From NCBI GenBank assembly GCA_016287075.1, contig JAEEVC010000003.1, positions 62,001-126,000 of the forward strand: DNA of 64,000 bases. Reading direction: 5' to 3'. Source of the stretch: Bacteroidales bacterium. Lineage in GTDB: Bacteria; Bacteroidota; Bacteroidia; Bacteroidales; UBA932. Positions within the stretch are counted from its first letter, which is position 1; every line of letters starts with the position of its first letter. Below the pieces are notes generated by a model that searched no databases, was not told the origin of the DNA, and was given only the letters and a program-made list of their open reading frames with translations. The position numbers were made by a program, and so were the translations under genes. This document shows positions 16,801-24,556 of this stretch, one piece after another.

Positions 16801-16914
16801 GGTCAGCTGTCCCTGCTGGGCCTGGGCGTGAAGCGGCTGGGCGGGAATCCCCGTTGCCAGCGTCGCGATTGCCAGGATGGCGGCAATGGCGAATGATTGG
16901 GTGAGCTTATGCAT
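13804..16914 (-). CDS. SusC/RagA family TonB-linked outer-membrane transporter
   Basis: A 1036-residue protein with signal peptide (cleavage near PLHAQAQQ), a carboxypeptidase-regulatory-like beta domain (VTGVVTDAEGVPLPGATI, about residues 38-110), a TonB box region (DVVVIGYGSVKKEDLTG), the plug (DNALQGRIAGADI, LYVVDGIID, VLKDASSTAIYGSRGANGVI) and a 22-strand barrel ending in an aromatic-terminated strand (SIQVRY). Length and order are typical of SusC. It imports oligomers across the outer membrane using TonB energy, in complex with the SusD protein encoded 13 bp downstream. It follows the 366-residue lipoprotein gene by 9 bp within a six-gene operon. Confidence 0.97.
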   Translation of the reverse strand: MHKLTQSFAIAAILAIATLATGIPAQPLHAQAQQGQLTVTGVVTDAEGVPLPGATIRIENTTIGTVTDAQGRYSLKVRKGQTLEALYMGYETRTMKIIGNQTKIDFALSEDENVLEDVVVIGYGSVKKEDLTGSVVNVKMNDLQSGSVLSIDNALQGRIAGADIMSTDGAPGATTTIRIRGSRSITASNEPLYVVDGIIDAIHDLNDINSDDIANISVLKDASSTAIYGSRGANGVIIVTTKQGSGKKDKTNITFKADVGIAQLPRGLDIMNKSEFQMYRNDIAAFGADSNHPDMGLSTPLSEQIYKDPVGAGEGTDWIKEITRTALAQNYSLSMTGRTDKSSHLASFSYNNTEGIIKGSGQERVTGRINLDKQLFKWLKVAWNGSYTYRFNEENKATIGGSSWTNAAQYLAPTIKPQDTFNDFYYSGSWIDTPIAKINGITHNLVRHSMNNTFTATITPIKNLTIKSAFSYYMYQRHTYKYTPGTMPTRAANQGGDATRAEYDEHSLSTENTANYVIKAGQHRMDLMVGMSGYDFKSNSFSLDGKGYMDDIVKWNNMNAVPDKLTYSAASSATEKVKFSLFSRFNWNYGSRFYLTGTIRRDCASNFAENKHVAYFPSGAFKWNIANEPWLKNVSWLDELSLRASAGISGNDAIAAYRSHAALSTTTGGYLFGLKQPVATYRGRQDSPNLTWEKTAAYNLALDFVGFDGRISLTTEAYLSKTSDLLLNVATPHQTGQGSKFVNIGRTSNRGIEFTLSTRNIVKRDFSWTTDFTLSHNEQMVDDIGGEQFVSALDSPGNNPYMMYGYVAGYPLNALWGFEFGGIWKNDEERSRNKVTMTYVSPSNSTGNGRIRYYDINHDGTLSQDDLVYQGNADPYLYGGLQNTFHYKNLRLGIYVNYSLGGKIYNYSEIYMAGSIFTNQYRYMLNAWHPERNPESNIPRAGGKTDAALPSDFMIHDASYIRIKNISLSYTLPFKRTFFLRDATFSLIGENLYLWKNYNGFDPDVSSEGTSSTLRRVDLGAYPKSRNITFSIQVRY

Positions 16915-16923
16915 GGGGATGGG

Positions 16924-18024
16924 TTATTCGGTTTTGGCGGTTTCGATGATCCGGTCCGGTCCGCTGCCGCCGTTGAGTTCCCAGAGGTCTTCGTCGAAGA
17001 TGTTCTTGACCGGGTCGAGCGAGAAGTTGCGGATATAGACGTTGTCGATGTAGATGCGGTTGGGCGTTCCGGCGGCACCGGTGACGTCGCCCGCGATGAA
17101 GCGGATCCGGGTGTCGGGCGTGAAGGGATTCGCCTCCGTGTTGATGACCCCGACGAGGAAGTAGGCGTCATCCCACATGTCGGCGGTCACGTCGTCCGCG
17201 GAAGGATTGAAGTACGGGACCTCGAATTCGATGCGGGTCTTGGCGGGGTCGTCGCGGAGGGCGCCGCCGCCCGTGATTTCCACGGCGAGTTTGTTGGCGT
17301 CCTTGTTGCCTTTCTTGTCATTGAACGCGCACGCGCGGAACGAGACGATGAAGAGGGAGTCCTTGATGACCTGGTTGGCGGTCATGTACGGGGTGTAGAG
17401 GTCGGCCCCGTGTCCCGCCTCGTCGCCGAGCTGGAGATAGCCGTTCTTGCCGTAGAGGTAAGCGTCCGTCTGTCCGGGGAGGACGGTGGATTCCCAGCCG
17501 CGGCCCTTGTCGGTCACGGACCAGGTCGCGGAGATGGCGCCGTCCTGCTTGAGCGGGTTGTTGGAACCGTACTTGCTCCAGGCCATGTCGCTGGAAATGC
17601 GCGCGTTGATGCCCTGGTGGACTTTCACGAATTTGCCGAAGTTTTTCTCCGGGCATGAGATCAGGAGCGTTCCCGTGCGGCGGGTGTAGTAGGGATAGGT
17701 GTAGCGGGGGGCGACCTCAAGCTGGATGGCGACGAGGTCGTCCTGGCGCTTCTCGGTCCCTAAGACCTTCACCCAGGGGGTCGTTCCGTCGTCCTGCCAT
17801 TGGATCTTGAAGTCGTCGAGGTTGGTCCGGATGAACATGGTCGCCGGGCCGCCCTTGACGCTGACGCTGACCGCGTCCAGCGGCACCTCTCCTTCCGGAC
17901 TGGCGAAAACGTTGATGTAGTCGGAGCGGTCCGCGTTCGGATCCACGCCCTTCCTACAGGACGCTGCCGCCATCCCGGCTGCGAGGAGGGCCAGGATAAG
18001 GGGTAGATACTTGGTGTTAGACAT
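16924..18024 (-). CDS. Surface lipoprotein with N-terminal BACON-like domain
   Basis: A 366-residue lipoprotein (GMAAASC, cysteine 23). Residues ~35-140 resemble a BACON-like domain with the strand motif TRRTGTLLISCPE; the rest (DTDAYLYGK-like region, IEFEVPYFNP, YIDNVYIRNFSL) looks like a carbohydrate-binding-type beta-sandwich, the IDNVYIRNF strand being common in galactose-binding-like folds. I do not recognise a named family for the whole protein. It lies 16 bp after the EEP lipoprotein and 9 bp before susC, so it belongs to the same operon and is probably an accessory binding lipoprotein on the cell surface. Confidence 0.7.
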   Translation of the reverse strand: MSNTKYLPLILALLAAGMAAASCRKGVDPNADRSDYINVFASPEGEVPLDAVSVSVKGGPATMFIRTNLDDFKIQWQDDGTTPWVKVLGTEKRQDDLVAIQLEVAPRYTYPYYTRRTGTLLISCPEKNFGKFVKVHQGINARISSDMAWSKYGSNNPLKQDGAISATWSVTDKGRGWESTVLPGQTDAYLYGKNGYLQLGDEAGHGADLYTPYMTANQVIKDSLFIVSFRACAFNDKKGNKDANKLAVEITGGGALRDDPAKTRIEFEVPYFNPSADDVTADMWDDAYFLVGVINTEANPFTPDTRIRFIAGDVTGAAGTPNRIYIDNVYIRNFSLDPVKNIFDEDLWELNGGSGPDRIIETAKTE

Positions 18025-18040
18025 AAAAAGTGGTTGTTAG

Positions 18041-20527
18041 TTAGTTGATTTCGAGGTCTATGAGGATCGGACGGTGGTCCGAGGGATCGTAGAAGGAGGG
18101 GTACCAGGTGCTCTTGACGGACGAGGTCCACTTGTCCATCAGGACCATCGCGTCCACAACCTTCGCATACATCGACGGGGAGGCATAGACGAAGTCGATG
18201 CGGGCGCTGCCCATCGTGGAGGTGATGAACTGGCCCGGATGGCTCTGGGCGATGACGTCCACCATGTCGGTCTTGTTGAGGACGACGTCCTGGGTCAGCA
18301 GGGCGGTGTCGTCGGCGGCATAATTATAGAACCAGTTGTCGCGGCGGGAGCGGGAGTTGAAGTCGCCGAGGAGGAACCAGTCCTGCTGGGCGGCGTACTT
18401 GCTGTCGTTGATCGTGTGGGCGACGATGTAGTTCATCTCGTATTCCCGGTAGTAGTCGCCCTCGTGCTTGGCCCTGCTGGCATCCTGGTTGGCGGAGGAG
18501 ACGCCGTAGCCGTAGCCCTGGGGCCACATGTGGGCGGTGACGAACCAGAGTTTGCGGCCGTTCACGTTCACTTCCTGGATGGCGGCGCCGTGGGCGATGG
18601 GCTTGTTGTTGACGTCGGTATTGGTGATCTTGAGGATGGAAGTCACCGGGTATTTGGAGGTGACGGTCTGCGGGTAATTGTCCCGCCAGCCGCCGACGGC
18701 GCTGTGCTGGTGGCCGTAGCGGGCGGCGAGGCCGGGCCAGCCGTTCGGGAGGAAGCGGTCGGCCGTCGGGGCGCTGGTGCCCGTGCGGTCCTTGTAGATG
18801 GAGGCGGATTCACACCAGACGCAGATGTCCGGGTCGTATTTCTTCACCCAGGCGACGAAATTGTCGTAATTGTTGGGCTGGTCGGCCCACATGCCGTTCT
18901 GGATGTTCCAGTAGAGGAGGCGGAGGTTGCCCTTCCGGCTGTCGGCGGCGGAGAGGCGGGTGACGAGGATGTCGTCGACGCAGAAGCCGTGGTTGCCGCT
19001 GTTCGAACTGTTGCCGGCGAAGTAGAAGCAGGTCCCGTCGGTGGCATGTTCGATGGTCGCCTCGACCTCATGCCAGGTCTTTTTCTCGGCGAGGGAGGCG
19101 GGGACGGGGAGATGGGACTGGGAGCCCACCCATGTGCTGGCGTTGGCGGTATAGTTGAACTTGTCCGCGCCGGAGACGATGGTCCGGCCGTCCACCTTGA
19201 CCTCGGTGAGCTGCCCGCCGTTGAGGACCTGGCAGAGGAAACTGTCCGTGGCGCCGGGGAAGAAGCAGAAGCGGAAGCTGAGCTTCACGGTGGCGAAGCC
19301 GTCCATGTTGGTGATGGGCGGGGTGCGGAGGATGCCGCGGGCCGCGTTGCCGGCGCCGACGACCATCATTCCCTGGTATTCCTGGCAGCGGAAAAGGTAG
19401 GTGTACTCGTCCAGGCCGCGGCTGCGGATGTAACCCTCGCTCATCTGGTGGGACGAGGCGACCGTGTAGCCGCTGACCTCTTCCCAGGTGTTGGATTGGA
19501 TGAATCCGCTGCCGGGGGTGTCGTAGGAGACCTTCGTGGTGGCATATTCGGCGCCGGTGCGGGCGGTGCCGCCGTCGATGCCGGTCTTCTCGGCATCGGG
19601 CGCATAGCCGTAGGAGTTCTGGCCGCCCATCAGGTCGCCGCCCCAGACGAGGCGGTCGAAGCCCTCGTACCAGACGAGGTCGTCCGCCGGCTGGTAAACG
19701 ACGCTGACCGTCTTGACGCCGCCCGCGGCAATCTCGAAGGCGGGAATCGTCTGCCGGAACATCCTGTGGCCGGCATCGCAGAGGGTCAGTTCAATGCCCT
19801 GGGAAAACTTGCCGGGCGCGATCATGAGGGGGAAATGGACACCCTCCGCGGAGAGTTTCGCGCCCGCACCCTGCGGCGCGCAGTTGAGCACGGCGCGCGG
19901 GGCGCTGTCGAGGAAGTTGAATGCGTTCTTGGAAGGGGAGAAGGAGCCCCGGCCGGAGACCGCCTGGCCGCCGACGGCGACCGCCTGGATGGAGGTCAGG
20001 GCGGCGTTGCCCTTGACCACGATGTCCAGCAGGGCGAAAGCATCATTGAAAACCAGCTGGTTCCCGGTCTCTTTCCGGTAGGTGGCGTAGCAGGGATAGT
20101 TCCCGATTTCATTCCCTCCGGTCCGGTAAAACTGGCCGATCGGCACCGGCACTTCACGGAACGGCGTCCCGTTGTACCATTTCGTGGATTCGGCATTGAT
20201 CCGTGCGGCCGTATATTCCCCGTTCGCGGCGGCGGGCACATCGATCACCCACCGGCCCTCCGGATCCTTGTTCGGGTAGCAGTCCTTTCCGTTCACCTGG
20301 ACCTTGCAGCCGGTGAAAGAGTCCAGTCCCATCGTCTTCCGGGTTCCGTCTTCGGCAAAGGAAAGGTAGAAACGTACTTTTCCGTCCACCACTTCGATGT
20401 CGTCCCCGACGTTCGACGTTCCCTTGCCGTCGCCGTCCTTGTCGCCGGAGGGGTTGTCGCACGCTGCGCCCATGGTCAAAAGCGCTATGGCACAAATCGA
20501 AAGCGGTTTCAAATGATGTTTCCTCAT
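18041..20527 (-). CDS. Multidomain surface lipoprotein with C-terminal EEP phosphodiesterase domain
   Basis: An 828-residue lipoprotein (LTMGAACD, cysteine 23) that heads the SusC/SusD operon. Residues ~50-280 are beta-rich and fimbrillin-like; residues ~285-530 look like a jelly-roll/choice-of-anchor-type binding domain (CFYFAGNSSNSGNHGFCVDD at its end). The last ~290 residues are a complete EEP domain: YWNIQNGMW, CVWCESASIYKD, GGWRDNYPQ, LLGDFNSRSRRDN and DPSDHRP supply the metal and catalytic Asn/Glu/Asp/His set. It shares long stretches with the EEP protein at 6112-7128. I infer a surface enzyme that cuts a phosphodiester substrate before import; nuclease is the leading guess but phospholipase or phosphatase action is not excluded. 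Confidence 0.85.
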   Translation of the reverse strand: MRKHHLKPLSICAIALLTMGAACDNPSGDKDGDGKGTSNVGDDIEVVDGKVRFYLSFAEDGTRKTMGLDSFTGCKVQVNGKDCYPNKDPEGRWVIDVPAAANGEYTAARINAESTKWYNGTPFREVPVPIGQFYRTGGNEIGNYPCYATYRKETGNQLVFNDAFALLDIVVKGNAALTSIQAVAVGGQAVSGRGSFSPSKNAFNFLDSAPRAVLNCAPQGAGAKLSAEGVHFPLMIAPGKFSQGIELTLCDAGHRMFRQTIPAFEIAAGGVKTVSVVYQPADDLVWYEGFDRLVWGGDLMGGQNSYGYAPDAEKTGIDGGTARTGAEYATTKVSYDTPGSGFIQSNTWEEVSGYTVASSHQMSEGYIRSRGLDEYTYLFRCQEYQGMMVVGAGNAARGILRTPPITNMDGFATVKLSFRFCFFPGATDSFLCQVLNGGQLTEVKVDGRTIVSGADKFNYTANASTWVGSQSHLPVPASLAEKKTWHEVEATIEHATDGTCFYFAGNSSNSGNHGFCVDDILVTRLSAADSRKGNLRLLYWNIQNGMWADQPNNYDNFVAWVKKYDPDICVWCESASIYKDRTGTSAPTADRFLPNGWPGLAARYGHQHSAVGGWRDNYPQTVTSKYPVTSILKITNTDVNNKPIAHGAAIQEVNVNGRKLWFVTAHMWPQGYGYGVSSANQDASRAKHEGDYYREYEMNYIVAHTINDSKYAAQQDWFLLGDFNSRSRRDNWFYNYAADDTALLTQDVVLNKTDMVDVIAQSHPGQFITSTMGSARIDFVYASPSMYAKVVDAMVLMDKWTSSVKSTWYPSFYDPSDHRPILIDLEIN

Positions 20528-20551
20528 TGTTTATAAGGTTATATTAATAGA

Positions 20552-20559
20552 CAAAGATA
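20552..20559 (-). promoter_or_regulatory. -7 box TATCTTTG for the SusC/SusD-EEP operon
   Basis: Minus-strand TATCTTTG 24 bp before the ATG at 20527. The spacer side contains an inverted repeat CCTTTTAAGAAAAGG (20566-20580), a possible operator. Confidence 0.7.
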
Positions 20560-20652
20560 CGAAAACCTTTTAAGAAAAGGAACCGCGGAAGTGAATTTTT
20601 TTAACCTCAGACGGGTTGGGGCAGAGATTGCTGCAGTTTGTGATTTTATTCG

Positions 20653-20660
20653 TATATTTG
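20653..20660 (+). promoter_or_regulatory. -7 box TATATTTG for trxB
   Basis: TATATTTG ends 6 nt before the ATG at 20667; an ATTG at 20627-20630 lies 22 bp upstream as a possible -33 element. Confidence 0.7.
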
Positions 20661-20666
20661 CAAGTT

Positions 20667-21635
20667 ATGATGAAAAAGAACACAGAGACTGTACGTTGCC
20701 TGATCCTCGGCGGGGGACCTGCCGGGTACACGGCCGCCATCTATGCCGCCCGGGCCAACCTGGCCCCCGTCCTTTACGAAGGCATGGAGCCCGGCGGGCA
20801 GCTGACCACGACGACCGCGGTGGAGAATTTCCCCGGCTTCGAGAACGGGGTGGATGCGAATACGCTGATGGCGTCGATGCGCGCCCAGGCGGCGTCGTTC
20901 GGGGCGGAGATCCGCACCGGGACGGCCACCGCCGTGGACCTGTCGGAGCGCCCCTTCCGCATCACGGTGGACGGTTCGGCCTCCGATCCGGACGCCGGCA
21001 CCGTGATCCTCGCCGAAGCCCTGGTCATCGCCACGGGCGCCACCGCCAGATACCTCGGGCTGCCGTCCGAGGCGAAGTACCGCGGCATGGGCGTTTCCGC
21101 CTGTGCGACCTGCGACGGCTTCTTCTACCGGAAGCGGACGGTCGCGGTGGTCGGCGGCGGCGACACGGCCTGTGAGGAAGCGCTCTATCTCGCCGGCCTG
21201 GCGAAGAAGGTGTACATGATCGTCCGGCGCGACGTCTTCCGGGCTTCCAAGGCCATGCAGGACAGGGTCTTTGCCAAGGACAACATCGAAATCCTCTGGA
21301 ACTGCAACACGCAGGAGGTGCTCGGCGACGGCCTCGGCGTGACCGGCGTCCGCCTCCTGGACAACCGGGATGGCAAGGTCTTTGATATAGCGGTGGACGG
21401 CTTCTTCCTCGCGATCGGCCACCACCCGAACTCGGAACTCTTCACGCCCTGGCTGGAGACCGACCCGAACGGGTACATCGTCACGCGCGGCAAGACCTCC
21501 GAAACGGCGGTCCCGGGCGTGTTCGCGGCGGGAGATGTCCAGGATCCCCGCTACCGCCAGGCGGTGACGGCCGCGGCCTCCGGCTGCATGGCCGCCCGCG
21601 ATGCGGAGCGCTTCCTGCTTGAGCGTGTGAAATAA
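20667..21635 (+). CDS. trxB: Thioredoxin reductase
   Basis: A 322-residue flavoprotein of the low-molecular-weight thioredoxin reductase type. The FAD motif GGGPAGYTAAIYAAR lies near residue 14, the redox-active CATCDG in the NADPH domain, the NADPH motif VVGGGDTACEEA just after it, and the C-terminal FAD block GVFAAGDVQD. It passes electrons from NADPH to thioredoxin in the cytoplasm. The start was placed at the first ATG after the TATATTTG box because an upstream in-frame extension would lie before the promoter. Probably heads an operon with bamD (10 bp downstream), rpoZ and recN. Confidence 0.95.
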   Translation: MMKKNTETVRCLILGGGPAGYTAAIYAARANLAPVLYEGMEPGGQLTTTTAVENFPGFENGVDANTLMASMRAQAASFGAEIRTGTATAVDLSERPFRITVDGSASDPDAGTVILAEALVIATGATARYLGLPSEAKYRGMGVSACATCDGFFYRKRTVAVVGGGDTACEEALYLAGLAKKVYMIVRRDVFRASKAMQDRVFAKDNIEILWNCNTQEVLGDGLGVTGVRLLDNRDGKVFDIAVDGFFLAIGHHPNSELFTPWLETDPNGYIVTRGKTSETAVPGVFAAGDVQDPRYRQAVTAAASGCMAARDAERFLLERVK

Positions 21636-21645
21636 ACGATTGACA

Positions 21646-22557
21646 ATGAAGATTTTCAGTAAGATCATGGTCCTTGGGGCGTGCCTGCTTGCCTTCGCCG
21701 CCTGCAAGTCCGAATACGAGGCGCTGCTGAGCGGCAACGACGTCGATGCCAAGTACAGGGCGGCCTTCGAGTATTTCAACCAGAAGAAGTATTCGCGCGC
21801 GTCCCAGCTGTTCGAGAACCTCTCGGTCCTGACCAACGGGACGGAACGGGACGACACCGTCCAGTACTACTGGGGCCTGTCCAACTACCGCTACAAGGAT
21901 TTCTATACGGCCGAGACGAACTTCGCCAAGTTCCTGGAGAAATTCCCCCGCAGCCCCTTCGCCGAGGACGCCCGCTTCCTCCATCTCGACTGCATGTACC
22001 GCTCGACCTACCGCTGGGAGCTGGACCAGACGCCGACCTACGCCTGCCTCCAGGCGATCGCCGAGTATCTCACCGCCTTCCCGGGCGACAACCCCCATAC
22101 GGACGCCTGCCGCAAGATGGCGGCCGACCTGAACGAGCGGCTGGACCGCAAGGCCTTCGAGAACGCCCGCCTCTACTACAAGATGGAAGACTACAAGGCC
22201 TCCCGCGTGGCCTTCCGCAACGTACTGAAGGACGACTCGGAAAACATGTACCGCGAGGATATCCTCTATTACACCGCGATGTCCTCCTATAATTATGCCC
22301 GGCTCAGCGTGGCCGCGAAGCAGCGGGAGCGGTACCTGACCTTCATCGACGATTACTACAACTTCATCGGCGAGCTTCCCGATTCCAAATACCGCCGGGA
22401 GCTCGACGTGATGTACCGCCGCGCCCAGCGCGCCCTCGGCCGCTACACCGGCACCGAGGAGGAGCTCGACGCCAAGGAGAAGGATTTCGCCCGCGAGCGC
22501 AAGCAGCTGGAGAAGGAATCGAAAAAAAATGAAACCTCCGGCGGAAAAGCCAAGTAA
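21646..22557 (+). CDS. bamD: Outer-membrane assembly lipoprotein BamD
   Basis: A 303-residue lipoprotein (LLAFAAC, cysteine 20) with TPR-like helical repeats: KYRAAFEYFNQKKYSRASQL, YYWGLSNYRYKDFYTAETNF, and KFPRSPFAEDA, the recurrent BamD signature. BamD is the essential lipoprotein partner of BamA in folding beta-barrel proteins; bamA lies 9 kb away at 30407. A charged Lys/Glu-rich C-terminal tail extends beyond the TPRs. An upstream TTG in frame was rejected in favour of the ATG at 21646. Confidence 0.93.
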   Translation: MKIFSKIMVLGACLLAFAACKSEYEALLSGNDVDAKYRAAFEYFNQKKYSRASQLFENLSVLTNGTERDDTVQYYWGLSNYRYKDFYTAETNFAKFLEKFPRSPFAEDARFLHLDCMYRSTYRWELDQTPTYACLQAIAEYLTAFPGDNPHTDACRKMAADLNERLDRKAFENARLYYKMEDYKASRVAFRNVLKDDSENMYREDILYYTAMSSYNYARLSVAAKQRERYLTFIDDYYNFIGELPDSKYRRELDVMYRRAQRALGRYTGTEEELDAKEKDFARERKQLEKESKKNETSGGKAK

Positions 22558-22586
22558 TATCCTTAGAGACCTTATTGCAACGAATC

Positions 22587-22901
22587 ATGGAAACGAAAAA
22601 GAAAATACCCAACAACACCATCACCCGGGACATCCGCAACCTCGCGGAACCCACCGGCAACATCTATGAATCCGTCGTCATCCTCTACAAGCGTGCGAAC
22701 CAGATCGCAGCTGCCGAGAAGAAGGAACTGCAGAAGAAACTCGAGGATTTCCGCAACGAGCGGGACACGATGGAAGAAGTGTTCGAGAACAAGGAACAGA
22801 TCGAAATTTCGAAATATTACGAGCGCCAGCCGAAGCCGGACCTCGTTGCCATTTCCGAGTTCGAGAACGGCGACCTCTACTACCGCAAGGCCGGCAAGTA
22901 A
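22587..22901 (+). CDS. rpoZ: DNA-directed RNA polymerase omega subunit, Bacteroidota type
   Basis: A 104-residue protein with the omega features of Bacteroidota: NTITRDIRNLAEPTGNIYES, VVILYKRANQIA (the omega KRANQ/ARRA-type helix), and ENKEQIEISKYYERQPKP. Omega helps assemble and stabilise RNA polymerase. It sits between bamD and recN, a common arrangement in the phylum, with 29 bp to bamD and 5 bp to recN. The ATG at 22587 is preferred to an in-frame TTG 12 bp upstream. Confidence 0.9.
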   Translation: METKKKIPNNTITRDIRNLAEPTGNIYESVVILYKRANQIAAAEKKELQKKLEDFRNERDTMEEVFENKEQIEISKYYERQPKPDLVAISEFENGDLYYRKAGK

Positions 22902-22906
22902 GCCCG

Positions 22907-24556
22907 ATGCTCTCGAAACTCCTCGTCTCGAATTACGTCCTGATAGACTCTCTGGAGATCGGTTTTCCGGAGGGTCTCGTCATTATAACCGGGGAGACCG
23001 GCGCCGGCAAGTCCATCCTGCTGGGCGCCCTTTCCCTCGTCCTCGGCGCCAGGGCTGACGCCGGGACGGTCGGTCCCCGCGGGGATACCTGCGTGGTCGA
23101 GGCGGAATTCGACGTGGAGGAGGACGAGGCGCTCAGGGCCATCGCCCAGGAGTACGACCTGGACACGGACGGCGGCCACCTGATCATCCGCCGCACGGTC
23201 GCCCGGAGCGGCCGCTCCCGTTCCTTCGTGAACGACCAGCCCGTCCAGGTGGGGGCGCTCCAGGCCCTTTCCGCCCGCCTTGTCGATATCCATTCCCAGC
23301 ACCAGACGCGGCTCCTGACGGACCGTGCCTTCCAGCTCGATATCCTGGACCATTACGCCGGCGACGCCGTGCTCCGCGACGGGGTCCGCGCCTCCCATGC
23401 GCGCCTCCTCGCCCTGCGCCGCGAACGGGCCGATGCGGCGGAAAAGCTGCAGCGGATTGCCTCCGAGCGCGATTTCAACCAGGCGCAGCTGGAGCGGCTG
23501 GAAGCGGCGAAACTCCGCGACGGCGAACTGGAAGCGCTCGAGGCGGAGCAGCGCCAGCTCGCCAACGCCGAGGAAATCAAGACCGGCCTCGGCACGGTCG
23601 GCGAGCTTTTCGCCCCGTCCGACGACGGGCGCATGTCCCTCGACGCCCTCCTCAAGGAAGCCGGCCGTTCCCTCGGCCGCATCGCCCGCTATGTCCCCGC
23701 CGTGGAGCCGCTCGCGCAGCGCATTGATTCCGCCCGGCTGGAACTCGAGGACATCCGGGAGGAAGTCGAGGACCTGAACGCCTCGACCGAACTCTCCGAA
23801 GACCGGCTCGCCCAGGTCGAGGACCGGCTCTCCCTCCTGTATGCCCTGATGAAAAAACACGGCTGCAGCGACATCGGGGGCCTGATTTCCCTGCGGGATA
23901 CGCTTTCAAGCGCCCTTTTCGAGGGGGATTCCCTCCAGGACCGCCTGAAGGATCTCGACCGGGACATCGCCGCGGAAGAAGCGGCCTACGACGGCCTCGC
24001 CCGCCGGCTCCACGAAGCCCGCGAAGCCGCCGCTCCGGGATTCGCCGCGGCCATCGGCGACTCCCTCCGTTCCCTTGAACTGGAAAAGGCCCTTTTCACG
24101 GTGGCGATTGAACCCGCCGCCCCCGGCGCGGCCGGTGCGGACGCGGTCCTGTTCAAATTCTCCTCCACGGGCCGGGAACCGGTCGATCTCGCCCGTTGCG
24201 CCTCGGGCGGTGAGATATCCCGGATCATGCTGTCCCTCAAGGCGATGATGGCCCGCTACACCGACATGCCGACCATGGTGTTCGACGAGATCGACACCGG
24301 CGTGTCCGGCAGTGCCGCCGACCGCATGGGCGCCATGATCGCCGACATGGGCGCCGACATGCAGGTCTTCGCCATCACCCATCTTCCGCAGGTCGCCGCC
24401 AAGGGCGGTGCGCATTACCTGGTCACCAAGGAAGACGGCGTCAGTTCCATCCGCCGCATCGAAGGCGAAACGCGGGTCCGCGAGATCGCCAGAATGCTGA
24501 GCGGCGCCCGCATCACGGACGCCGCCATCGGAAACGCAAGGGAACTGCTTTCGTAA
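22907..24556 (+). CDS. recN: DNA repair protein RecN
   Basis: A 549-residue SMC-like ATPase: Walker A GETGAGKS at residues 29-36, central coiled-coil arms rich in Glu/Arg/Leu, the signature CASGGEISRIMLSLKAMM, and Walker B MVFDEIDTGVSGSAAD followed by ITHLPQVAAKGG. RecN gathers broken ends in double-strand break repair. Length is normal. Its stop is directly adjacent to the converging stop of the LysM gene, leaving no intergenic space. Confidence 0.97.
   Translation: MLSKLLVSNYVLIDSLEIGFPEGLVIITGETGAGKSILLGALSLVLGARADAGTVGPRGDTCVVEAEFDVEEDEALRAIAQEYDLDTDGGHLIIRRTVARSGRSRSFVNDQPVQVGALQALSARLVDIHSQHQTRLLTDRAFQLDILDHYAGDAVLRDGVRASHARLLALRRERADAAEKLQRIASERDFNQAQLERLEAAKLRDGELEALEAEQRQLANAEEIKTGLGTVGELFAPSDDGRMSLDALLKEAGRSLGRIARYVPAVEPLAQRIDSARLELEDIREEVEDLNASTELSEDRLAQVEDRLSLLYALMKKHGCSDIGGLISLRDTLSSALFEGDSLQDRLKDLDRDIAAEEAAYDGLARRLHEAREAAAPGFAAAIGDSLRSLELEKALFTVAIEPAAPGAAGADAVLFKFSSTGREPVDLARCASGGEISRIMLSLKAMMARYTDMPTMVFDEIDTGVSGSAADRMGAMIADMGADMQVFAITHLPQVAAKGGAHYLVTKEDGVSSIRRIEGETRVREIARMLSGARITDAAIGNARELLS

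Noticed and set aside
20616..20666. N-terminal extension of trxB
   Set aside because: The extension overlaps the promoter box TATATTTG, and the ATG at 20667 yields a normal-length thioredoxin reductase.
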